Position numbers and translations under genes: made by a program
Assembly: GCA_945872425.1 (NCBI GenBank)
Contig: CAMBZE010000005.1
Location: forward strand, 1-57,979
Reading direction: 5' to 3'
Source: Methylotenera oryzisoli
GTDB lineage: Bacteria > Pseudomonadota > Gammaproteobacteria > Burkholderiales > Methylophilaceae
Length of the DNA stretch: 57,979 nucleotides
Shown: positions 9,087-18,220 of the stretch, piece by piece
Layout of the letters: the number at the start of each line of letters is the position of its first letter
Numbering within the stretch: position 1 is the first letter of the stretch
The notes under the pieces: generated by a model
Told to the model about the DNA's origin: nothing
What the model saw: only the letters and a program-made list of their open reading frames with translations
Databases searched by the model: none

Positions 9087-10187
9087 ATGCATAAAATCAC
9101 TCAATCTGCCCTGTTCATATTGCTCTTAAGTCTGCTAGCGGCCTGTGGAGGCGACAACAAATCCGCCGACAACAAAAATAGCAAGCAACAAGGATCAAAG
9201 CCAACGCTAGTCACGGTCACCCAAGTACAAAATAAATCAGTCGAAATCACCGAAGAAGCCATTGGTTCACTTGAGGGTTTAATAGACCCCACTATCGCAG
9301 CGGAAGTTGCTGCTCGTGTCATTAAAGTGCATGTAAACCCTGGCCAGGCAGTTAAGCAAGGTCAACTCATTGCCTCCCTAGATGCTGCTGATTTTGGTTT
9401 GCAGCGTAATGAAGCGCAAGCCGAAGTCGCGCGTATTGAGGCGTTATTAGAAAATCAAACCAAAACCGTAGCGCGCAACCAGATCTTGGTAGATAAAAGA
9501 TTTATCTCACAAAATGCCGTTGATAACGATTTGGCGCAACACAATGTACTGAAGGAGCAACTCACCGCTGCAAAAGCACGCGTTAATATCATTAACCACA
9601 ATAGCAGCAAAACAAAAATTTTAGCCCCCATCGACGGCGTGATCGCGAAAAAAATAGTTGATACAAGTGATTATGTACGCATTGGCGACCCCATCGTGCA
9701 AATCCTTTCAAATAAACGCTTACGCGCACACATCCCGTTTCCTGAGCGCATCAGCGCGCAACTTAAACCTGGTTTGAAAATACGTTTAAGCACACCTACC
9801 AGCGCTAAAGTTGTTGAATCTGTGATTCATGAATTAAAACCCATGATTACAGAAAGTAACCGTACCGTAGATGTCATTGCCGATATAGTAGACCAAGCTG
9901 ATTGGCAGTCGGGCGCGAGCGTGACAGGTACTGTCATTTTGGGCGAGCAAGCCAATACTCTCATGGTACCTGAACAATGTGTCGTATTGCGCCCCGCTGG
10001 AGAAGTCGTTTACGTGGTGAAAGAAAATAAAGCGCATCAGGCGATTGTCAAAACCGGTTTACGCCAAAATGGAATGATAGAAATTATTGAAGGCCTCCAT
10101 GCAAACGCTATGATCGTGTCTGATGGTGCCGGATTCTTGACTGATCAAGCGCCAGTAAAAATTGCCGCAAATCACTTGAAACAATAA
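9087..10187 (+). CDS. RND efflux periplasmic adaptor (membrane fusion protein)
   Basis: The adaptor of a tripartite RND efflux pump, 366 residues. The N-terminus is a lipoprotein signal with lipobox LLAAC (Cys at about residue 20), so it is anchored in the inner membrane. A biotinyl-lipoyl half motif (VKVHVNPGQAVKQGQL-like, about 80-100), a helical hairpin (about 108-165), the second lipoyl half (LAPIDGVIAKKIVDTSDYV) and beta-barrel regions follow in order. The pump gene starts 31 bases downstream. No outer membrane channel gene is next to it, so a TolC-like protein must come from elsewhere. Confidence 0.9.
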   Translation: MHKITQSALFILLLSLLAACGGDNKSADNKNSKQQGSKPTLVTVTQVQNKSVEITEEAIGSLEGLIDPTIAAEVAARVIKVHVNPGQAVKQGQLIASLDAADFGLQRNEAQAEVARIEALLENQTKTVARNQILVDKRFISQNAVDNDLAQHNVLKEQLTAAKARVNIINHNSSKTKILAPIDGVIAKKIVDTSDYVRIGDPIVQILSNKRLRAHIPFPERISAQLKPGLKIRLSTPTSAKVVESVIHELKPMITESNRTVDVIADIVDQADWQSGASVTGTVILGEQANTLMVPEQCVVLRPAGEVVYVVKENKAHQAIVKTGLRQNGMIEIIEGLHANAMIVSDGAGFLTDQAPVKIAANHLKQ

Positions 10188-10218
10188 GCACAAAACAACA
10201 ATAAAAGAACGCTACTCA

Positions 10219-13200
10219 ATGACCCTGCCAGAACTCTCGATTAAACGCCACGTACTCGCTTGGATGTTATCGGGCGTGATTATTTTGTTTGGTATCATTT
10301 CCTATCAACGCATCGGTGTTGATCGTATTCCGGCCATTGATTTCCCTATCATCATGGTCAATACCACACTACGTGGTGCTAATCCTGATGTAATCGACAC
10401 CAGCATTACCAGTGTTATTGAGTCCGCCATCAATACCACGCCGGGGATTGAGCACATTCAATCGTCCTCTTCTCCCGGTTTTTCTAGCGTGAGCATTACT
10501 TTTTCACTGGATAAAAACATTGATGTCGCCTACAACGAAGTACAAGCCAAAATAAGCCAGATACTACGTCGACTGCCCGCAGATACAGACCCGCCCACCA
10601 TACAAAAAGTAGATACCAACGCCTCTGCCGTGATATGGCTGGCACTCAGTGGTGACCGCACCATACAGCAGCTCAATTTATACGCGAACAATGTACTTAA
10701 GAAGAAGTTTGAAACCATTAATGGCGTAGGTGAAGTCACTATTGGTGGACGCCGTGACCGTGTGATTCGAGTGAATGTTCTACCGGATCGCATGGCAGCC
10801 TACAAACTTACTGCAAGTGATTTAACTGCTGCATTTAACCGTGAACATATACAACTGCCAGGCGGGTTTTTAGTCAGCTCACAAGCAGAACAGTTGTTAA
10901 AACTGGATCTGGAATTTCACACCATTAAAGATCTGGCTGAGTTAGTGGTTGCCACAAAATCTGGCGCATCCATTCGCCTGAAAGACATTGCTAGCGTTGA
11001 AGATGGCATTACCGATAATCGCCAAATTGCGCGCTACAACGGCAAACCCACGGTGGGATTGGGCATGGTTAAAATTGCAAACGCTAACACCGTTGGCATT
11101 ATTAAAGAAGTAGAACGCAGGCTAGAAAACGACATACGCCCCAATTTACCGCCTGGCATGACACTGGAAATATCTTCCAATGATTCCATTTTCATTAACC
11201 AATTGGTTGCCTCACTCAAAGAGCACTTGGTAGAAGGCACGCTATTTGCCGCGTTAATTGTATTAATTTTTATGCGTTCCTTCAGCTCGACCCTGATGGT
11301 TTGTTTGGAAATTCCAGTCTCTTTACTTGGCGCCATCGCCGTTATGTATTTTTCAGGTTACACCTTCAACAGCATGACAATGCTGGCTTTGCTGTTACTG
11401 ATTGGAATAGTGGTGGATGACGCGATTGTGGTGCGCGAAAGCATATTGCGCCACATGGAAGGCGGGGTTGGCACCGAGTTGAGCGCAGCTGATTTAAAAA
11501 ACCCACGGGCGGTTGCGGCATTTCGCACCCGCGCCACTGTTGCCGGCAGTAACGAGGTTGTTTTTGCTGTATTGGCTTCATCGGCTGCGCTGGTGTGTGT
11601 ATTCGCGCCTGTGATTTTTATGGATGGCATTATTGGTAAGTTTTTCAAATCATTTGCCGTAGTCGTCACGTTTGGGGTGCTGGTCTCTTTGTTTGTTTCG
11701 CTGACGCTCACCCCTATGTTGTGCTCACGCTACCTAAGCGTTACCCACAATGAAAATGCGCTTTACCGATTGTTCGGTCGCATGTTGACTGGCATGGATA
11801 ATGGATACAAAAAGTTGCTTTACGCTACGCTCAATCATCGTGGTTTGGTGTTGCTCTTTACCGCCTTATTCGTTGGCTTTACCGGGTTTTACACGCTTAA
11901 ATATGTTGAAAAAGACTTTGTGCCCGAATCCGATGAAAGCAGTTTCAATATCAGCGTTAGAACACCGTTAGGTTCCAGCTTGGAATATACCGATTCTAGG
12001 CTTAAACTGGTTGAGGCCACCGTAGCTAGCCACCCCAATGAAGTGGCAAGTTATTTTGCCTCTATTGGCTTGGGTTCACGCGGGCAAGTCAATCAAGGTA
12101 ACGTGAATATACGTCTGAAACCAAAAACAGAACGCGCAAAAAGTCAGCAAGCCTTAATTAAAGAACTCAAAAACGAGCTGGAAAAAATACCCGGTGTACG
12201 CGCACTCCCCGCGCCTACGTCGGTGGTGCGTGGACAGCGCTCTGAAAAATTACAGTTCAACTTAACGGGTGCCAACCTACAGGAAATTGGTCGCATCTCA
12301 CAATTGCTGCAACAGGCTCTGAGTAACCATGCAGATATGGGCAAAGTAGATTTAGATGTACAACTAGATCTACCTCAACTTAACATACAAATTGATCGGG
12401 CCAAGGTAGCCAGTTTAGGCCTAAGTGCCACCGATGTCGCTGCTGCTGTGAGTTTGTATGCAGGGGGCATTAATGTTGCCAAATACAACGAGGCCTCTGG
12501 TGACGGTCAGCGTTACGATATTCGCCTAAAGGCCACGGAAGGAGACTTAAACAATGTTGCTGATTTGAGCAAAATTTATCTACGTAACGCTAACGGTGAA
12601 TTAGTTCGCCTAGATGCAGTCGCCAGCTTCAAACAGGAGCTTGGTCCGGCAGTCATTAGTCGGTATGATTTGCAATATTCCGCTAATTTCTATGCCAGTC
12701 CAAGTATGCCACTGGGTGACGCTGTTGATTTAGTCAAAGCAACTACCAGCAAAATTGTACCGCCAGACTACAATCTCAAATTCACAGGTCAAGCTGAAGA
12801 GTTTGGTAAAACTTTCAAAAATATCAAGTTTGTATTCTTATTGGCTTTCACCTTGCTCTACATGGTATTAGCCAGCCAATTTAACTCATTCATTCAGCCA
12901 TTCATCATCATGCTCGCCCAGCCACTCGCCATTATCGGCGGGCTGATTGCACTATTGATTACAGGTAACTCACTCAACATATACTCCATGATCGGCTTGG
13001 TGCTGCTGATAGGTTTGGTTGCTAAAAACTCGATCCTGCTGGTAGATTTAACCAATCAACTGATAGAAAAAGGCGCCAATATTAACGACGCCCTTAAAGA
13101 AGCCTGCCCAATCAGGCTGCGCCCCGTAGTGATGACCTCGCTCACCATTATTTTAGCGCTACTTCCTGCCGCCATCGGCCTGGGCGCTGGCAGTGAAACC

Positions 13201-13326
13201 AATAAACCACTCTCAATTGCCATTATCGGCGGCATGATTTCATCGACACTGCTTACTTTAGTGGTGGTACCAGCCGCTTATTCTCTGGCAATGAGCGGCT
13301 TAAAACGGTGGAAATTAGAAAATTAG
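10219..13326 (+). CDS. RND efflux pump permease (HAE1 / MdtB-AcrB type)
   Basis: A proton-driven inner-membrane efflux transporter of 1,035 residues with the duplicated six-helix plus porter-domain layout. The start LPELSIKRHVLAWMLSGVII and DRIPAIDFPII are typical. The proton relay is present: the Asp-Asp pair in LLIGIVVDDAIVV (helix 4) and the Lys in IGLVLLIGLVAKNSILL (helix 10). This speaks for a drug or hydrophobic-compound exporter rather than a heavy-metal pump, which would carry a different helix 4 signature. The substrate cannot be deduced. No regulator gene is adjacent. Confidence 0.92.
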   Translation: MTLPELSIKRHVLAWMLSGVIILFGIISYQRIGVDRIPAIDFPIIMVNTTLRGANPDVIDTSITSVIESAINTTPGIEHIQSSSSPGFSSVSITFSLDKNIDVAYNEVQAKISQILRRLPADTDPPTIQKVDTNASAVIWLALSGDRTIQQLNLYANNVLKKKFETINGVGEVTIGGRRDRVIRVNVLPDRMAAYKLTASDLTAAFNREHIQLPGGFLVSSQAEQLLKLDLEFHTIKDLAELVVATKSGASIRLKDIASVEDGITDNRQIARYNGKPTVGLGMVKIANANTVGIIKEVERRLENDIRPNLPPGMTLEISSNDSIFINQLVASLKEHLVEGTLFAALIVLIFMRSFSSTLMVCLEIPVSLLGAIAVMYFSGYTFNSMTMLALLLLIGIVVDDAIVVRESILRHMEGGVGTELSAADLKNPRAVAAFRTRATVAGSNEVVFAVLASSAALVCVFAPVIFMDGIIGKFFKSFAVVVTFGVLVSLFVSLTLTPMLCSRYLSVTHNENALYRLFGRMLTGMDNGYKKLLYATLNHRGLVLLFTALFVGFTGFYTLKYVEKDFVPESDESSFNISVRTPLGSSLEYTDSRLKLVEATVASHPNEVASYFASIGLGSRGQVNQGNVNIRLKPKTERAKSQQALIKELKNELEKIPGVRALPAPTSVVRGQRSEKLQFNLTGANLQEIGRISQLLQQALSNHADMGKVDLDVQLDLPQLNIQIDRAKVASLGLSATDVAAAVSLYAGGINVAKYNEASGDGQRYDIRLKATEGDLNNVADLSKIYLRNANGELVRLDAVASFKQELGPAVISRYDLQYSANFYASPSMPLGDAVDLVKATTSKIVPPDYNLKFTGQAEEFGKTFKNIKFVFLLAFTLLYMVLASQFNSFIQPFIIMLAQPLAIIGGLIALLITGNSLNIYSMIGLVLLIGLVAKNSILLVDLTNQLIEKGANINDALKEACPIRLRPVVMTSLTIILALLPAAIGLGAGSETNKPLSIAIIGGMISSTLLTLVVVPAAYSLAMSGLKRWKLEN

Positions 13327-13389
13327 CACCAATCTAGTCGTAGTTACCAACGCTTGTTTACCGCCAACGAAAAAGAACAGGGAGTAACC

Positions 13390-14679
13390 ATGTCAAACGC
13401 TCAAACACCCATTATATTTACGGGAAAAGCTGGTGAGTACTTTGGTATTTGGATTGTGAATTTACTGTTATCGATCATCACCTTAGGTATTTATTCGGCT
13501 TGGGCAAAGGTGCGTCGTAAAAAATACTTTTACAACAACACACTCATTGATGGTGTGGGTTTTGATTACCATGCCAGCCCGATTGCAATTCTAAAGGGAC
13601 GTATTATTGCCGTTTCACTATTTGTGCTTTATCAGGTGCTAACAGGCTTCAGCCCTGTATTAACGCTGATTCTACTGCTTGCCTTTGTCGTTGCTTTACC
13701 TTGGATTGTGGTGCGTGGCATGACTTTTAATGCCCGCAATTCAAGCCACCGCGGCTTACGTTTTGACTTTGATGGTCACTATGGGCAAGCCGCGTTAGCC
13801 TTTATTGGCTACCCCTTGCTGACGGCTTTCACACTTGGCCTGGCTTTGCCTTTTGTGATGCAACGCGTCAATAAATTTTCCTTTAACCATCATAAATTTG
13901 GTTTGAGTCGCTTTCAAATGAATGCGTTAGTCAAAGATTTCTACCTGGTTTATCTCAAATTACTAGGCGTGTTGTTTGTCATTGGCTTAGTGTTAGCTCT
14001 CGTTATCAATAGCTTGGTTAGCAATTATAAGTCTGAGCATATCGGCTTAAATCAACAGCAGTACTTACAACAAACCAGCGCCGATGCAGAAAATTCAGGT
14101 TTTATCAAAGTTGCAGACTCGACTGAAGAATTTTCACAAGAAGATTATCTCAACAATTTGAATCCTGAAGAACGCGCCGAGTTTGAAGCGCAAATGGAAG
14201 CATACGAAGCTCAGATACAACAAGCAGAAATCATAGCTGATGAAGAAGTTCAGAATAAAAATCCGATTGAGGAAATCTTTGGTCCATTTGCAACAATATT
14301 TGGCCCTCTGATTTATTTAATAAGTTTAGGCATTCTATTGTTTTATGCAGTGATCATTTTTGCAATGTCAGCCTACATAAAATCACGCATCGGCAACCTG
14401 TTATGGAATAACACCTCGTTAGAGCACGTTGGATTTTTTAGCAACCAGCGCATGCGTGATTTGGTCTGGCTTTATTTTTCCAACGCCATAATGCTCATCA
14501 TCACGCTAGGCTTAGCAACGCCTTGGGTGCAAATTCGCATGGCACGTTATCGCGCAGAGCACTTAACTCTAATCGGTGAAACTGATTGGGATAAATTTGT
14601 AGGCGAGAAAAAAGAAACTTCTCGTGCCATGGGTGAGGAAATTGCCGAAATGTTTGATGTGGATATTTCATTCGGTTAA
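13390..14679 (+). CDS. DUF898 (YjgN family) membrane protein
   Basis: A multi-pass inner-membrane protein of unknown function, 429 residues from the chosen start. The start at MSNAQTP is preferred over the upstream ATG at 13354 because a GGGAG ribosome binding site lies just before it. The family unit (FTGKAGEYFGIWIVNLLLSI, then TLGIYSAWAKVRRKKYF) occurs at the N-terminus, and a related half (SRIGNLLWNNTSLEHVGF, then TLGLATPWVQIRMARYR) near the C-terminus. Between them is an acidic, probably coiled-coil segment around residues 250-285 (PEERAEFEAQMEAYEAQIQQ). An M48 protease gene starts 11 bases downstream, suggesting a functional pair. Confidence 0.8.
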   Translation: MSNAQTPIIFTGKAGEYFGIWIVNLLLSIITLGIYSAWAKVRRKKYFYNNTLIDGVGFDYHASPIAILKGRIIAVSLFVLYQVLTGFSPVLTLILLLAFVVALPWIVVRGMTFNARNSSHRGLRFDFDGHYGQAALAFIGYPLLTAFTLGLALPFVMQRVNKFSFNHHKFGLSRFQMNALVKDFYLVYLKLLGVLFVIGLVLALVINSLVSNYKSEHIGLNQQQYLQQTSADAENSGFIKVADSTEEFSQEDYLNNLNPEERAEFEAQMEAYEAQIQQAEIIADEEVQNKNPIEEIFGPFATIFGPLIYLISLGILLFYAVIIFAMSAYIKSRIGNLLWNNTSLEHVGFFSNQRMRDLVWLYFSNAIMLIITLGLATPWVQIRMARYRAEHLTLIGETDWDKFVGEKKETSRAMGEEIAEMFDVDISFG

Positions 14680-14690
14680 TGCAGACTTAA

Positions 14691-15737
14691 ATGCAATTTG
14701 AAGCAGACTACTTTGATGGCATCAGCCCGCGCGCAAAGCGCGTGCTGGTAACCATTGATAATGCCTATTTCATTTTTACAGTATCGTCCATAAGTGGTGA
14801 TGGCGACATGACCAGCCAGAATCTGCAATTCTTGATTGACGATTGTCATGTACAGGCCAAACTCGGCAGTGGCAAACGATTGATTGATTTGCCGGATGAC
14901 AACCGATTAGAAACTGACTTCCAGCACTTAGAGGCACACTTGCCCAAGAACACAAATAACGCATTTTGGCGCGCCGTACATTATGCAGAAACGCATAAAT
15001 CGGTGATTGCCATCGCGTTTATCGGCATCGTATCCGCCAGTTTGTTATTGCTGCAATACGGCGTGCCCACGCTGGCAAAATACGCTGCAATGGCAACGCC
15101 CCCAAGTATAGAAAATGACTTAGGCAAACAAGCACTAGCAACGCTGGATCACGAAAAACTAGGTTATTTCATCGCTTCTGAATTGCCCGTAAGCAAACAA
15201 CAAGCCATACAAAACGCACTCACTGCATTATGCAAAAAGACCGGCAACTGTCCTGATTACCAACTTCATTTCAGAAAAAGCCCTACCATTGGCGCCAATG
15301 CTTTTGCCTTACCAGGCGGCTACGTGATCATCACCGATGAATTAGTCGCGCTGGCTAAAAATGATGATGAAATTATCGCAGTATTAGCCCATGAATTAGC
15401 CCACGTTAAAGGCCGCCACGCTTTACGGCAAGCCTTGCAGGGAACCATTTCCGGACTCATCATCATTGCCATCACCGGCGATGTCAGTAGTATTGCAGCC
15501 GGCCTGCCGGTGCTCATACTCAACATGAGTTACACTCGCGAGCTGGAAGTAGATGCTGATAATTACGCGCTGCAATCTCTCAAAGCGGCATGCATCCCAA
15601 CAAAATCATTCGCGACGCTTTTATTAAGATTAGAAACCAGTCATGATGGTGCATCCGTGCCAGAGATAGTTTCGTCACACCCTGATACCAAAGCGCGGAT
15701 TATGCCGTTTTTGAAAAGCCATCATCATTGCGCTTAA
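14691..15737 (+). CDS. M48 family metallopeptidase, membrane-anchored
   Basis: A zinc peptidase of 348 residues. An N-terminal soluble domain of about 95 residues (starting QFEADYFDGISPRAKRV) is followed by a membrane helix at about 104-125 and then the peptidase domain. The zinc motif HELAH is at 234-238, with the third ligand in RELEVDADNYAL, so it looks active. A central hydrophobic stretch (LQGTISGLIIIAITGDVSS) may dip into the membrane. It is close behind the DUF898 gene and probably shares its transcript. The substrate is unknown; M48 proteins often act in envelope quality control. Confidence 0.85.
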   Translation: MQFEADYFDGISPRAKRVLVTIDNAYFIFTVSSISGDGDMTSQNLQFLIDDCHVQAKLGSGKRLIDLPDDNRLETDFQHLEAHLPKNTNNAFWRAVHYAETHKSVIAIAFIGIVSASLLLLQYGVPTLAKYAAMATPPSIENDLGKQALATLDHEKLGYFIASELPVSKQQAIQNALTALCKKTGNCPDYQLHFRKSPTIGANAFALPGGYVIITDELVALAKNDDEIIAVLAHELAHVKGRHALRQALQGTISGLIIIAITGDVSSIAAGLPVLILNMSYTRELEVDADNYALQSLKAACIPTKSFATLLLRLETSHDGASVPEIVSSHPDTKARIMPFLKSHHHCA

Positions 15738-15808
15738 TAGGCTGAATAATGCATAGCCATCTTATCTTTCTAATTGAAACACTAATTATTTTGTGGGGTT
15801 AACAATAA

Positions 15809-16924
15809 ATGCTAATCGGTGTTCCCAAAGAAATCAAAGTGCGTGAATATAGAGTTGGTCTAGTACCAGCGAATGTACGTGAGTTGGTGGCACGCGGTCA
15901 CGAGGTTATTGTTGAAGCTGGCGCAGGTGACGGCATCGGTGCTGAAGACAAGCAGTACCAAATGGCAGGGGCTACCGTCATCAAGTCAGCGCAGGAAATA
16001 TTCGAACGCGCCCAGTTAATCGTCAAAGTCAAGGAGCCTCAAGCCATCGAACGCAAGTGGCTGAGGGCAGGACAAATTCTGTTTACATATCTGCACCTTG
16101 CACCAGACCCGGAACTGACTAATGATTTAATTGATTCAGGTGCGACCTGCATCGCCTATGAAACGGTAACCGCTAATAACGGCGGCCTACCCTTGCTGGC
16201 ACCCATGTCAGAAGTTGCAGGACGGCTTTCAGTGCAGGCTGGCGCCTATTTTCTCGAAAAAGCGCACGGTGGACTTGGCATATTATTGGGTGGCATAACT
16301 GGCGTTGAACCCGCCAAAGTGACGGTGATTGGTGGTGGTGTAGTGGGCACTCAGGCGATTGATGTAGCCATTGGAATGGGCGCCAATGTGACCGTGCTAG
16401 ACCGTAATATCAATACTCTGTGCTACTTAAGTAAGCAATTCGGTCATCGTCTGAATATCGTTGATTCAACTGTCGAAGCAATTAAGCATCATTGTGGCAT
16501 TGCCGATCTGGTGATTGGCGCAGTACTGGTTGCCGGGGCGACAACACCTAAGCTAATCACACGTGACATAGTAAGAATTATGCAGCCGGGAAGTGTAATC
16601 GTGGATGTTGCAATTGACCAAGGCGGCTGTTGCGAAACCTCTCATCCAACCACGCACGATGCGCCAACCTATGTGGTTGACGGCGTTATCCACTATTGCG
16701 TAGCAAATATGCCAGGGGCGGTGCCGCGTACTTCAACCTATGCACTCAATAACGCCACACTGCCTTATGTGCTGGCACTTGCAGATGATGGCTTGCAGGC
16801 ACTACGTAATGACCCACATCTGCTGAACGGATTAAATGTGCATCTAGGCAGAGTAACCAATTTGCCCGTTGCCACAGCACAAGGACTTGCATACTTAGCC
16901 CCTGCTGAAGCACTGGAGTTGTAA
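15809..16924 (+). CDS. ald: Alanine dehydrogenase
   Basis: An NAD-dependent cytosolic enzyme interconverting L-alanine and pyruvate plus ammonia. The 371 residues match the family. MLIGVPKEIKVREYRVGLVP at the N-terminus contains the substrate-binding Arg and Lys region. EAGAGDGIGAEDKQYQMAGA and the dinucleotide fold VTVIGGGVVGTQAIDVAIGM follow, and the C-terminus carries NLPVATAQGLAYL. A GTGGGG ribosome binding site precedes the ATG. It is convergent with an amino/dicarboxylic acid symporter gene, so the two may act on related substrates, which is only suggestive. Confidence 0.94.
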   Translation: MLIGVPKEIKVREYRVGLVPANVRELVARGHEVIVEAGAGDGIGAEDKQYQMAGATVIKSAQEIFERAQLIVKVKEPQAIERKWLRAGQILFTYLHLAPDPELTNDLIDSGATCIAYETVTANNGGLPLLAPMSEVAGRLSVQAGAYFLEKAHGGLGILLGGITGVEPAKVTVIGGGVVGTQAIDVAIGMGANVTVLDRNINTLCYLSKQFGHRLNIVDSTVEAIKHHCGIADLVIGAVLVAGATTPKLITRDIVRIMQPGSVIVDVAIDQGGCCETSHPTTHDAPTYVVDGVIHYCVANMPGAVPRTSTYALNNATLPYVLALADDGLQALRNDPHLLNGLNVHLGRVTNLPVATAQGLAYLAPAEALEL

Positions 16925-16956
16925 TTCTTAGCCAAACGCCGTTTCAAAGTTCACTT

Positions 16957-18213
16957 TTAAGTTAATTCTTTCAAAGTCAGCTTTTGAACAACCAAACTTC
17001 CCACCATATCGCCCTGCACGTTCACGGTGGTGCGTAAAGTATCTAACAGCCTATCTATCGGCAGCAAAATAGCAATCGCTTCAGCGGGCAAGCCAACCGA
17101 TTGCAGCACCAGCACCATGGTCACCATGCCGGCACTTGGAATACCAGGCGCGCCGATTGCAGCTATCATCGCGATAAAAAACACGATGAGTTGCTGCGTG
17201 AAATCAAGCTCTATTCCAACCAAGTTGGCAATGAACAATGCAGCGGCAGCTTCATACAATGCCGTGCCATCCATATTGACCGTTGCCCCCAGCGGCACAA
17301 CAAAACCGGCTATTTCAGGCTTAACATTTAAATTCTGTGTAGCGCAACGCATAGTAACGGGCAATGTCGCGTTGCTGGAGCTAGTGGCAAACGCGGTCGC
17401 CAGAGCCTCGCGCGCACCCCGCCAAAACCACAACGGTGACTTTCCTACAATAAGATACAGAAGCAAAGGCAAGATGACTACACCATGCAACAGTGTAGTG
17501 CCAATCACCACTGCCATAAACTTGGCAAGCGTGCCAATCATCGCCGCATCTTGTGTGGCAACCAATTTAATCAACAAAGCCATAATACCCAACGGCGCGA
17601 TAACCATTATCCAACCTACGATGCGCATCGTGATTTCTTGCGCCTCTTGCAGCATAGAAAGTATGTTCTTGTAACGCTCCCCGCCCATTACTAGAGCTAT
17701 GCCTAAGAATAAGGCAAATATTACGACAGCCAGCACATTACCTTCACTCAGCGCCTTAAATGGATTCACAAACAACCCGTGTAAAAACTGGCTAATAAAG
17801 TCCGTTGGGCTAAGTTGTGTGGTGGCAAAGGTTTGCATCGCATTGCTAAACATATGAATCTGCAAACCACTGCCAGGCTTAAAATAAAGGCTGGCCATCA
17901 TGCCGAGTGTAATGGCAATTGCCATCGTAAATAGAAAAAAGGCCAGCGTTGTGATCCAAACGCGATGTATTTGCTGATGTTGGCGCAAATTGGCGATCCC
18001 GACTGATATAGAGCAAAACACCAGCGGGATTAAAATCATTTTAAGTAAATCAATAAATAATGTGCCCACCAAGCCAGACACGTACAAGCCGCTTTGCACG
18101 ACATACGGTTCAGTAGCCGGGTTGCCGCCACTTAGCGCATGAAAATACAAGCCAATAGCAACTCCAAAAATTGCGCTTAATAATATTTGGATGTTAAGGC
18201 TGGGCAGTTTCAT
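16957..18213 (-). CDS. Dicarboxylate/amino acid:cation symporter (DAACS family)
   Basis: A secondary transporter of the glutamate/aspartate/C4-dicarboxylate family, 418 residues. The first re-entrant loop is marked by the Ser-rich FATSSSNATLPVT, and the substrate/cation region by PLGATVNMDGTALYEAAAAL. The second loop is GAPGIPSAGMVTMVLVLQ, and the last helix carries DRLLDTLRTTVNVQGD. These are all the hallmark elements, so the protein should be functional. Substrate choice among glutamate, aspartate, serine/threonine or C4 acids is uncertain. It is separated by seven bases from the upstream rRNA methyltransferase gene on the same strand. Confidence 0.88.
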   Translation of the reverse strand: MKLPSLNIQILLSAIFGVAIGLYFHALSGGNPATEPYVVQSGLYVSGLVGTLFIDLLKMILIPLVFCSISVGIANLRQHQQIHRVWITTLAFFLFTMAIAITLGMMASLYFKPGSGLQIHMFSNAMQTFATTQLSPTDFISQFLHGLFVNPFKALSEGNVLAVVIFALFLGIALVMGGERYKNILSMLQEAQEITMRIVGWIMVIAPLGIMALLIKLVATQDAAMIGTLAKFMAVVIGTTLLHGVVILPLLLYLIVGKSPLWFWRGAREALATAFATSSSNATLPVTMRCATQNLNVKPEIAGFVVPLGATVNMDGTALYEAAAALFIANLVGIELDFTQQLIVFFIAMIAAIGAPGIPSAGMVTMVLVLQSVGLPAEAIAILLPIDRLLDTLRTTVNVQGDMVGSLVVQKLTLKELT

Positions 18214-18220
18214 GGGTTAT

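Noticed and set aside
16925-16956. AAACG-C-CGTTT as terminator between ald and the symporter gene
   Set aside because: Five-base arms with a one-base centre cannot form a stable RNA hairpin and no T run follows.
17027-17674. Plus-strand 215-codon open frame
   Set aside because: Antisense to the symporter gene, which shows all family motifs.
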